From Thermolongibacillus altinsuensis (GTDB lineage: Bacteria; Bacillota; Bacilli; Bacillales; Anoxybacillaceae): DNA of 48,753 nucleotides. The translations under genes and the position numbers were made by a program. Below the pieces are notes generated by a model that saw only the letters and a list, made by a program, of their open reading frames with translations, did no database searches and had not been told where the DNA came from. The stretch lies in NCBI RefSeq assembly GCF_004341205.1, contig NZ_SLUL01000018.1, positions 1 through 48,753 on the forward strand, written 5' to 3'. Shown here one piece after another: positions 25,285-32,906 of the stretch (the first letter of the stretch is position 1; the number at the start of each line of letters is the position of its first letter).

Positions 25285-25962
25285 TTATGCCTCCCATTTA
25301 TATCCTACACCCCAAACTGTTTGCAAAAATTGATCTACCGGGAAGCCAACTTGTCGAAGCTTTTCTCTAATATTTTTCATATGAGAATCTACGGTACGCT
25401 CTTCTGTATTTGCGTTATAACCCCATAATGATACAATAATTTGTTCTCTGCTAAACACTTGGTTTGGATTTTTCAAAAAGAGACCTAATACAGCAAATTC
25501 TTTAGGTGTCAAAGAAATCAAACGGTTTTTATACTGAACTTTATGTTCCGTTTCATCCCAAACTAAACCTTCAAACTCAATACGTGAGTGTTTTCCTACG
25601 GAGCGGCGTAATACCGCCTCTATTCGAGCAATCAACTCGGATTCATCAAAAGGTTTTGTAATATAGTCATCAGCCCCTATATTAAGTCCTTTTACTATAT
25701 CCGATGTTTGATCTCTTGCGGTTACCATGATAATCGGAATATTGGAAAATTCTCTGATTCGTTTGCAAGTTTCCCAGCCATCCAGTTCCGGCATCATAAT
25801 ATCCAGCAACACTAAATCGGCTTCGTTATTTTCCAAGTACTGGATCGCTGCTAAACCAGACTCGCACTTTACACAATGATAGCCTTTAGGAGAAAGATAA
25901 AGCTCAAGTAAATCTAACATTCGCTTTTCATCATCAACCAGTAAAATCGTGTACATGCTCAT
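25285..25962 (-). CDS. OmpR-family response regulator
   Basis: 225 residues: an N-terminal receiver domain with the acidic pair Asp10/Asp11, phospho-acceptor Asp54 (LVLLDIMMP) and the conserved Lys in TKPFD, then a C-terminal winged-helix DNA-binding domain (LTPKEFAVLGLFLKNP, TVDSHMKNIREKL). The start overlaps the kinase stop by 4 bp. It presumably controls this small operon and perhaps the facing oxidase; a copper or envelope signal is a guess from context. Confidence 0.95.
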   Translation of the reverse strand: MSMYTILLVDDEKRMLDLLELYLSPKGYHCVKCESGLAAIQYLENNEADLVLLDIMMPELDGWETCKRIREFSNIPIIMVTARDQTSDIVKGLNIGADDYITKPFDESELIARIEAVLRRSVGKHSRIEFEGLVWDETEHKVQYKNRLISLTPKEFAVLGLFLKNPNQVFSREQIIVSLWGYNANTEERTVDSHMKNIREKLRQVGFPVDQFLQTVWGVGYKWEA

Positions 25963-27329
25963 CTCTCCTGCAATGTAATGATCATTTTTGTTCCTTTTCC
26001 ATAAATACTTTCCGCATAAATAGAACCTCCATGGGCTTCAATGATTTCTTTTACGATCGCTAATCCTAAGCCCGTTCCACCGCTAGCTCTTGATCGTGAT
26101 TTATCCACTCGATATAACCGCTCAAAAATATGCGGCAAATCCTCTTCGGGGATTCCTGTTCCTTCGTCTGAAACAATCATCACAACCTTCTTATTCTCAG
26201 CTCTTACATCAATTGAAACGGTCGAACCTTCATCAGAATGTTTTAAGGCGTTATCTAACAAATTGATCATGACTTGCTCAAAACGTTTTTGATCGATATG
26301 CACAATAATGTTCTGATCACAATCATATACAAGAGACATTTTTCTAGATTGAAAAGCAGGATACATTTTATCGTATACTTTCTTTAAAAAAGAACATAAG
26401 TTTGTAGGTTCCTTATGAATTTGAAAAGAATGCTGATCTAATTGCGCTAACTCAAAGAGATCCTTCACTAATTTTTGAATGTGTTCTGCTTCCTCGTAGA
26501 TAATAGACAAATATCGATTTCTCTCTTCTTCGTCAATATGAGGTCTTCTAGCTATATCGGCATATCCTTTTACATAGGTTAGAGGCGTACGAAGCTCGTG
26601 AGAAATACTGGCAATAAATTCTTTTCTTTCTTTTTTCAAGTATTCTAAATCCTTCGCTAATGTTTGAATGGATTTTCCTAATTCAGCTAATTCATCCTCT
26701 CCTTTTACTTGCAAACGAACAGAGAAATCCCCTTTACTAAGTTTTTCAGTCGCCTGTTTCATGCGAATAAGGGGAATGGTAATGGCTCTGGATAAGAAAG
26801 CAATCGTAATAATAGTTAAAAATATTGAAAGGATTCCTACCACAATGAAATGATGCTTTAGCTTATCAATCATGTTTTGAATCGAATTCGTATCTTGAAA
26901 CATATAGACGTATCCTTTTATCTTGCCGTCAATCTGAATCGGGCTTACTGTTGAAATATGTGATTCTTTTTGCCAATTTTTTTGTACAATCATCCCATCG
27001 CGAGGAATTTTTTTATTTGTTCTTTTTATTATTTTTTTGGCAAATGGCAAAATATGATCTGAAAAATACAATACATCTCCCTTTTCGTCTGTAATCGCGA
27101 CATCTGTTTCTGCTTCAGACTCCATCATGACGACGTGTTCTAACGTAGAACGATCATAATTTTGCTCTAGCACATCACGGTGACTATTCCCTCTTGCTAG
27201 CAACTGTTCGAATTCTTCAACAATCCTAGAATGAACGAGAGTAAAATACAATGATGCAAATAAAACCGTTTCTATTCCGAATATGAATACAAAAAATAAT
27301 AATCCTAATTTAAAAGAAATTTTCCTCAT
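25959..27329 (-). CDS. sensor histidine kinase (HAMP, HisKA, HATPase)
   Basis: A 456-residue membrane kinase. TM1 (about 7-33) is followed by an extracytoplasmic sensor of about 130 residues, TM2 (about 160-180), a HAMP linker, the phospho-accepting histidine His244 in SISHELRTPLTYVKG, and an HATPase domain with DNALKHS, DEGTGIPEEDLPHIFERLYR and GGTGLGLAIVKEI. The frame opens at 27356, but the ATG at 27329 follows AAGGAAGG by about 7 nt and is preferred. It is paired with the response regulator by a 4-bp overlap. Confidence 0.94.
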   Translation of the reverse strand: MRKISFKLGLLFFVFIFGIETVLFASLYFTLVHSRIVEEFEQLLARGNSHRDVLEQNYDRSTLEHVVMMESEAETDVAITDEKGDVLYFSDHILPFAKKIIKRTNKKIPRDGMIVQKNWQKESHISTVSPIQIDGKIKGYVYMFQDTNSIQNMIDKLKHHFIVVGILSIFLTIITIAFLSRAITIPLIRMKQATEKLSKGDFSVRLQVKGEDELAELGKSIQTLAKDLEYLKKERKEFIASISHELRTPLTYVKGYADIARRPHIDEEERNRYLSIIYEEAEHIQKLVKDLFELAQLDQHSFQIHKEPTNLCSFLKKVYDKMYPAFQSRKMSLVYDCDQNIIVHIDQKRFEQVMINLLDNALKHSDEGSTVSIDVRAENKKVVMIVSDEGTGIPEEDLPHIFERLYRVDKSRSRASGGTGLGLAIVKEIIEAHGGSIYAESIYGKGTKMIITLQER

Positions 27330-27452
27330 TTTTGTTCCTTCCTTATTAGCTCTCATTCTAGTTTAAGCGAAATGGACGATCTAAAAAATCGCGGTAATAT
27401 TTATTGTATAAATGAAATGTGCAGAATTTATGGATTTTATAGTATATATAGA

Positions 27453-27510
27453 TTCAAGTTGAGTTTCCGACATATCTCATCATGAATAGAAGACCGCTTT
27501 TCTGACTATG
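27453..27510 (+). repeat. dispersed repeat, copy B
   Basis: Starts TTCAAGTTGAGTTTCCGACA and aligns with the minus strand of 19680-19733. The match continues into AGAAGACCGCTTTTC and then fades. It lies directly upstream of the mini-IS at 27538. Confidence 0.6.
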
Positions 27511-27537
27511 ACAACAAAATTTTTCCTTTATTCGTTC

Positions 27538-27599
27538 TTTTAACATGTTCACCGAGAAGTCTCCCACCTCTAAACAACGTGTAGGTGGGAGAGGTTCAT
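27538..27599 (+). mobile_element. minimal IS200/IS605-type element (LE-RE fusion), copy 1
   Basis: 62 bp reading TTTTAACATGTTCACCGAGA, then a CTCCCACCTC...GGTGGGAG hairpin and a GAGGTTCAT end. The left part equals the left end of the TnpB element (47890-47917, minus strand) and the right part equals its right end (46417-46455, minus strand). It is therefore an internally deleted derivative with both tips and no coding sequence. Confidence 0.75.
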
Positions 27600-27795
27600 A
27601 CATCTTTCGGTGGGCGTTGTGATTGGCTGGCTATTCTTAAGTCACCAAATCGGTTCTGCCATCGGTTCGTATATCCCCGGTCTTCTCTATGATGTTACAG
27701 GGAGCTATGACATCTCGTTTATTTACTCGATTATTCTGCTCATTGGCGCATCGGTGTTAAGCTTTTTATTGCCTGCGGTTGCCAATAACGAATGA
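27600..27795 (+). pseudogene. MFS transporter, C-terminal fragment
   Basis: About 64 codons with a stop at 27793-27795. The translation (VGVVIGWLFLSHQIGSAIGS, then PGLLYDVTGSYDISFIYS) matches the last two membrane helices of a major facilitator transporter. The frame is open right up to the mini-IS boundary, with no start codon context. It is the 3' stump of a gene whose remainder is gone. Confidence 0.75.
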
Positions 27796-27816
27796 ATCGT
27801 ACAAAATTCATAGGCA

Positions 27817-27907
27817 TGGCCCATAAGTATCTGACCTCACGTGTATTTCACAATCCATCGTTCATTTACCCAATGTCGTGAGGTCTGACGCTTGCTTTTG
27901 GGTCATC
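27817..27907. repeat. long imperfect inverted repeat
   Basis: GACCTCACG (27833-27841) pairs with CGTGAGGTC (27877-27885). Outside these arms GGCCCATAAG and CTTTTGGGTC extend the pairing imperfectly, around a 35-nt loop. It may be a terminator for the K+ uptake operon or the ends of a lost insertion sequence. Confidence 0.4.
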
Positions 27908-27943
27908 CCCATTCTATCAGCTCTTGATTTCGCAATAAGCTTA

Positions 27944-28597
27944 TCATTGCAAATTCGCGAACCGTTTCAAATCTTCATTTCTTCCGATTACCACTAGCAC
28001 GTCATCTTCCTTAATCATTTGATCGGGAGACGGAGAAATATGAATATTCCCCCTGCTGTTGATCGCAATGACACTTAAGTTAAATTTGGCGCGTAAATCC
28101 AGTTCCTTGAGGCTTTTTCCCGTCATACTCATCGGCACTTTAACTTCCTCGATGCTGTAATCTTTCGCAAGCTCAATGAAATCAAGGACATTAGGCGACA
28201 TAAGATGATGTGCGACGCGCTCACCCATATCCCGCTCGGGAAAGACGACCCAATCCGCCCCTACTTTATATAAAACTTGCCCGTGACGCTTGTTGAGAGC
28301 TTTAGCGATCACTTGCTTGATCCCTAATTCTTTGAGAACAAGCACCGCCAAAATACTGGCTTGAATATCATTTCCAATCGCGACAATGACCGTGTCGAAG
28401 TTGCGAATGCCAACCGCCTTTAACGCCTCTTCTTCAGTAGAGTCAGCGACAACAGCATATGTAACACAATCTTTAAATTTCTCCACCCGTTCTTCATTGA
28501 TATCTATTCCTAATACTTCATTGCCTGCTTCAAATAAAGTAGAAGCAATACTTGAACCAAATCTTCCTAAACCAATGACTGCATATTGCTTTTTCAT
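27944..28597 (-). CDS. K+ uptake regulatory subunit (KtrA/KtrC type, RCK domain)
   Basis: A 217-residue cytosolic gating ring subunit. The NAD/ATP-binding RCK_N domain begins VIGLGRFGSS and has acidic IDINEE after the second strand. The RCK_C domain (about 135-217, LKELDLRAKFNLSVIAI) binds c-di-AMP in known KtrA/KtrC proteins. The frame opens at 28624, but the ATG at 28597 follows AAGGAGG by about 8 nt and gives MKKQYAVIGLG, matching the family. It follows the membrane subunit by 19 bp. Confidence 0.93.
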   Translation of the reverse strand: MKKQYAVIGLGRFGSSIASTLFEAGNEVLGIDINEERVEKFKDCVTYAVVADSTEEEALKAVGIRNFDTVIVAIGNDIQASILAVLVLKELGIKQVIAKALNKRHGQVLYKVGADWVVFPERDMGERVAHHLMSPNVLDFIELAKDYSIEEVKVPMSMTGKSLKELDLRAKFNLSVIAINSRGNIHISPSPDQMIKEDDVLVVIGRNEDLKRFANLQ

Positions 28598-28616
28598 CAG
28601 TAACACCTCCTTGCAA

Positions 28617-29957
28617 TTAGCCAATCATAATTTTGCCCTTCGGATAACGGAACGGATCCGGTTTTCTGCGCAATGTAACGGCATACGCAATCGTTAATGG
28701 CCCTAACCTGCCGGCAAACATCGTTAAAATAATGATGACTTTCCCAATAGGAGAGAGCTCCGTTGTCAGCCCCATAGAGAGTCCTACCGTTCCAAACGCA
28801 GAAGTCGCCTCAAACAGAATCATCAAAAAGTCTTTCCCACGCTCTGTAATCGTTAATAACATCGTCATCGTGACTACAATGAATAGACCGCTAAATGTCA
28901 CCGTCAACGCTTTATAAATCGTGTCATAAACAATGCGTTGCTTAAAGAAGGTCACATCTTCTTTTCCTTTAATTTGCGACCAAACCGCTCCCAACAACGT
29001 AGCAAATGTCGTTGTTTTAATTCCGCCTCCAGTTGAACCAGGAGAAGCCCCGACAAACATTAAAAAGATCATTAAAAACAAAGTCGGCTGCGTTAAGTCG
29101 GGAATGTTTAACGTATTAGAACCTGCTGTGCGGGGGGTAACCGCTTGAAATAAGGAACCCAGAAATTTTCCGAGCGGAGACAGCGGCTGCAACGTTTTCG
29201 GATTATTCAGCTCCAACAAAAATATTGCCAGTGTACTAAGTACAACTAATAACAAGCTTGTAAAAACAGCAATTTTTGCATGCAGAGAAAGACGGCATGT
29301 TTCACGATACTCATACACTTCATTCATCACAATAAAACCGATTCCGCCAAGTATAATCAGCGTGCATACGACAAGCGTAACAACAGGGTCCTCGACATAA
29401 CCGGTGAAACTTCTGAATTCGCCCATTATATCAAATCCTGCGTTATTAAAATTGGAAATGGCGTGAAACAGTCCAAAATAAAGCGCCTTTAATAGCGGCA
29501 TGTCAAATGAGAAACGAATGGCTAATAAAATAGCTCCAATGAACTCGATCATAACGGTAAAAATAAGAATTCGTTTCACAAGTCTTACAATTCCTTCAAT
29601 GGTTAAATTGTTCAACGACTCTTGAAGAAGCAGCCGTTCTTTTAGAGAAATGCGTTTCCCTAACAGAAAAGCAAAAAACGTCGCAAACGTCATAAAACCT
29701 AACCCACCCACTTGAATTAACAATAAAATCACCAATTGTCCAAACAACGTAAATGTCGTTCCTGTATCAACGACGACAAGCCCTGTCACACATGTAGCTG
29801 ATGTGGCAGTAAACAACGCATCCAGCCACGGGAGACCTTTTCCGTCATTTGTGGCGATCGGAAGTGTTAAAAGAATCGAACCAATGAAAATAATGAACGC
29901 AAATCCGCCCACTAACACTTTCGGAGGATCGAAATGATATTTTGCATTCCAGCGCAT
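28617..29957 (-). CDS. K+ uptake membrane subunit (KtrB/KtrD type)
   Basis: A 446-residue Trk/Ktr/HKT-superfamily K+ translocator with four pore-loop repeats. The selectivity-loop glycines can be seen in TATSATCVTGLVVVDT, SNFNNAGFDIMG, TPRTAGSNT and TSAFGTVGLSMG. It pairs with the RCK subunit encoded next. No c-di-AMP (ydaO-type) riboswitch could be recognised in the 240 bp upstream. The operon is flanked on its 3' side by mobile debris. Confidence 0.94.
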   Translation of the reverse strand: MRWNAKYHFDPPKVLVGGFAFIIFIGSILLTLPIATNDGKGLPWLDALFTATSATCVTGLVVVDTGTTFTLFGQLVILLLIQVGGLGFMTFATFFAFLLGKRISLKERLLLQESLNNLTIEGIVRLVKRILIFTVMIEFIGAILLAIRFSFDMPLLKALYFGLFHAISNFNNAGFDIMGEFRSFTGYVEDPVVTLVVCTLIILGGIGFIVMNEVYEYRETCRLSLHAKIAVFTSLLLVVLSTLAIFLLELNNPKTLQPLSPLGKFLGSLFQAVTPRTAGSNTLNIPDLTQPTLFLMIFLMFVGASPGSTGGGIKTTTFATLLGAVWSQIKGKEDVTFFKQRIVYDTIYKALTVTFSGLFIVVTMTMLLTITERGKDFLMILFEATSAFGTVGLSMGLTTELSPIGKVIIILTMFAGRLGPLTIAYAVTLRRKPDPFRYPKGKIMIG

Positions 29958-30199
29958 CGCTACCCCTCCCTCAATTCAATTTATGTAGACCGTTCAGAAA
30001 CAAAAAAAGACATGAATCCATTGTCTTAAATATTATGGCTATTGAAATTTTTTGTAATGCATAACCACATCACCAAGTTTATAAATAAATGCGTTATTTT
30101 CTCAGCTGTACGTGTTTCAAGCCAATTTTTTGCAAAAAGACATTTTTCATCTTAACATGGAAGTAATAAATATTAATTTTTCTCAAGGAGGAATGGATC

Positions 30200-30664
30200 A
30201 TGAGCCGTACAAAGCAGTTTATTCAGTATTTTTTATCTCACCGCAACGTTACGAACGAACTCATTAACAAAATTGAAAAAGAACATTATGATTTCAAACC
30301 AACACCGACATCCATGTCAGCAAAAGAGTTAGCCACTCATATGTTATTTACGTTCTACAAGTTCGCAAAAGTCGCAAAAGAAGGAAACCCAACGCTGTTT
30401 CAAGAAAAAATTGAAGAAACAGAAACAGATCTTCACAAACTAGCAGAAACATATACAGAAAAGACAATAAGTTTGCTAGAGTCGCTTACAGACGAAGATT
30501 TCGATCGTGTGCTTGATCTAACGAAAATCTTTGGAGCGCAACTCTCTGTCGCACAATTTCTTCAATCCGCCATGGACCACGAAATCCATCATAAAGGCCA
30601 GCTTTTCGTATACGTGCGCGAAATGGGCCATACAGACCTTCCTTTATTTATTAAGCGCGGCTAA
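30200..30664 (+). CDS. DinB family protein
   Basis: A 154-residue four-helix DinB/YfiT-type protein. The probable metal ligands are His47 in ELATHMLF and two histidines in DHEIHHKGQLFVYVREMG, the usual H...HxxxH pattern. Some relatives are thiol-dependent transferases using bacillithiol; the substrate here is unknown. AAGGAGG precedes the ATG by 8 nt. It stands alone between an upstream divergent K+ operon and a strong terminator. Confidence 0.88.
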   Translation: MSRTKQFIQYFLSHRNVTNELINKIEKEHYDFKPTPTSMSAKELATHMLFTFYKFAKVAKEGNPTLFQEKIEETETDLHKLAETYTEKTISLLESLTDEDFDRVLDLTKIFGAQLSVAQFLQSAMDHEIHHKGQLFVYVREMGHTDLPLFIKRG

Positions 30665-30666
30665 AA

Positions 30667-30699
30667 AAACAACCAGGTGATTCGCTCACCTGGTTGTTT
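30667..30699. terminator. strong bidirectional terminator
   Basis: AAACAACCAGGTGA and TCACCTGGTTGTTT form a perfect 14-bp stem with a 5-nt loop and T-runs on both strands. It serves the DinB gene and, from the other side, the catabolic operon. A near-copy is at 44872-44904. Confidence 0.9.
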
Positions 30700-30705
30700 T
30701 ATAAT

Positions 30706-30771
30706 TTAATTAATATGCATTTCGGTTGTTGCTTGAACGTCTTCGATGGTATATCCCCTTCAGCCGCTTCA
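30706..30771 (-). pseudogene. possible 3' remnant of a CoA-transferase B subunit
   Basis: Just past the acetoacetyl-CoA synthetase stop codon, the same frame encodes GYTIEDVQATTEMHIN and a stop. The bases before it read EAAEG in a neighbouring frame, so with one frameshift the peptide becomes EAAEGYTIEDVQATTE. This resembles the C terminus of 3-oxoacid CoA-transferase subunit B (B. subtilis ScoB has LAEGVTVEEVRQAT). The piece is very short, so the assignment is tentative. Confidence 0.4.
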
Positions 30772-32757
30772 ACGACCATCCCTATTCTTCTTAAACTCTA
30801 AAAAGTATTGTAACGCCTCCGGATTTAATAATGAGCCTAGGTTTACCGCTTTATCGACAGGTGTGCCCATTAATATTTTCTTAATTGGTATTTCTAACTT
30901 CTTGCCGTTCAACGTTTTTGGCAGTTCTTCAACACGAAAAATGTCATTTGGAACATGACGCGGTGAACAGTTTTGGCGGATCGCTTGTTTTATACGTGTT
31001 TTTAAGTCATCAGAAAGTTGTACACCTTCTTTTAAAACGACGAATAACGGCATATATGATTGTTCACTTGTTATCGGGAGATCCACTACTAAACTTTCGA
31101 CCACTTCTGGGATGCTTTCAAGGGCATTGTATATTTCGCTCGTTCCCATTCTAATTCCACCGCGATTAATCGTCGCATCTGAGCGTCCATATATAATACA
31201 GCTTCCTCTTGATGTCATTTTAATAAAGTCACCATGTCGCCAAATTCCAGGATATACATCAAAATAACTCTCTTTGTATCGCATTCCATTTTCATCGCCC
31301 CAAAAATAGATGGGCATCGATGGCATTGGTTCTGTAATTACGAGTTCACCGATCTCATCAACTACTTCTTCCCCTCGATCATTATACGCTTTAACAGAGG
31401 CGCCTAACGCGCATGCCTGTAATTCACCTGCATGAACAGGTAATAATGGCGTTCCGCCAACAAACGCTGTACATAAGTCGGTTCCACCGCTCGTAGAAAA
31501 CAACCATACATCTTCTTTTACATTTTCATACACCCATTCAAATCCGCTAGGAGGAAGTGGTGAACCCGTCGAACCGATACTTTTTAAATGGGAGAGGTCG
31601 AAATGTTCTTTCGGTTTTACTTCTGCTTTCATACATGCCGTTAAAAAACTTGCACTCGTTCCGAGCGCTGTCATTTTTGTCGATTCCACAAACTTCCATA
31701 ATGTATCATAGTTTGGATACCCTGGATTTCCGTCATATAATAAAATCGTTGAACCCGTTAGTAACCCGCTAACAACAACGTTCCACATCATCCATCCAGT
31801 CGTTGTATACCAGAAAAACCGGTCGCCTTTTTTTAAGTCCATTTGGAGGCTCAGGATCTTTAAATGCTCAAGTAAAATACCACCTTGGCTATGAACAATC
31901 GCTTTTGGCTTACCAGTTGTTCCGGATGAATATAAAATCCAAAGAGGATGATCAAAAGGAACAGGCTCAAATGTTAACGTTGCTCCCTTATATTTCGCTA
32001 TAAGATCATTCCACAATGCAGCATTTTTTAATTCGTCTACATTAGGGTGTTCATGTAAGTAAGGAATGATAATCGTTTTTTGTAATGACGGAAGCTCTTC
32101 TTGGAGTGTTTTCACTAACTCTAGCCGATCATAATCCTTGCCGCCGTAGCGGTATCCATCAACAGCAAACAATACTTTCGGCTCGATTTGTTTAAAACGG
32201 TCAACGACACTCATGATTCCAAATTCTGGTGCACAGCTTGACCAAACTGCTCCAATGCTTGCACACGCCAAAAATGCCGTCAATGTTTCGTGAATATTGG
32301 AAGCATACGCTACGACACGATCGCCGCGTTTGACCCCCAACGACTTTAAATATTCGGCAATCGCAGCCGTATTCTTTTTCAGCTCATCCCAGGTTAATTT
32401 CCCTTGAGACCGGATCTCTGTTTCATATATAACTGCAATTTCTTCTGAAAGGTCATGTCGGAATATATGCTCGGCATAGTTTAAGGTTGCTCCTGAAAAC
32501 CATCGCGCTCCCGGCATTTTTCTTTCCTCTAGAACCTCATCATAAGGTGTTTTCGCTTGGATATTAAAGAAGTGCCATAGTGACGACCAAAATCCTTCAA
32601 TATCTGATACAGACCATTTCCATAATTGGTGGTACGTTTGAAAGGATAGCCCCCGCGTTTCTTCCAACCATGTCATGAATTGTTTAATATTCGAATTCTC
32701 TTGTAATTGTCGTGAAGGCTCCCACAATAACTTTCCTTCCACCTTTTCTAAAACCAT
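30769..32757 (-). CDS. acetoacetate--CoA ligase
   Basis: A 662-residue acyl-adenylate enzyme of the acetoacetyl-CoA synthetase type. It has the N-terminal ACS-like domain, the ATP/AMP signature YSSGTTGKPKAIVHSQGG, the STSGGTDLCTAF region, and near the C terminus LPKTLNGKKLEIPIKKIL with the catalytic lysine. It would activate acetoacetate released by HMG-CoA lyase, so that thiolase can yield two acetyl-CoA. It lies 149 bp after the carboxyltransferase gene on the same strand and may have its own promoter or be read from the operon. GGGGGAGTAGGA precedes the ATG. Confidence 0.93.
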   Translation of the reverse strand: MVLEKVEGKLLWEPSRQLQENSNIKQFMTWLEETRGLSFQTYHQLWKWSVSDIEGFWSSLWHFFNIQAKTPYDEVLEERKMPGARWFSGATLNYAEHIFRHDLSEEIAVIYETEIRSQGKLTWDELKKNTAAIAEYLKSLGVKRGDRVVAYASNIHETLTAFLACASIGAVWSSCAPEFGIMSVVDRFKQIEPKVLFAVDGYRYGGKDYDRLELVKTLQEELPSLQKTIIIPYLHEHPNVDELKNAALWNDLIAKYKGATLTFEPVPFDHPLWILYSSGTTGKPKAIVHSQGGILLEHLKILSLQMDLKKGDRFFWYTTTGWMMWNVVVSGLLTGSTILLYDGNPGYPNYDTLWKFVESTKMTALGTSASFLTACMKAEVKPKEHFDLSHLKSIGSTGSPLPPSGFEWVYENVKEDVWLFSTSGGTDLCTAFVGGTPLLPVHAGELQACALGASVKAYNDRGEEVVDEIGELVITEPMPSMPIYFWGDENGMRYKESYFDVYPGIWRHGDFIKMTSRGSCIIYGRSDATINRGGIRMGTSEIYNALESIPEVVESLVVDLPITSEQSYMPLFVVLKEGVQLSDDLKTRIKQAIRQNCSPRHVPNDIFRVEELPKTLNGKKLEIPIKKILMGTPVDKAVNLGSLLNPEALQYFLEFKKNRDGR

Positions 32758-32906
32758 TCCTACTCCCCCATACGATGATCTTTATTGATATCACCTTGAT
32801 AAATGTACTGATGACGCACCTGCTTTCGATTCATTGGATCAGTATGTCAAAGGTTTAAAGGTTCATTGCAAGTTTCTTGAAGTTTTTGCACCAGAACGAA
32901 TTTGCA

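Noticed and set aside
29958-30199. c-di-AMP (ydaO/yuaA) riboswitch upstream of the K+ uptake operon.
   Set aside because: Expected from ktr regulation in Bacillus, but I could not find its conserved core or a leader with a terminator-antiterminator layout.
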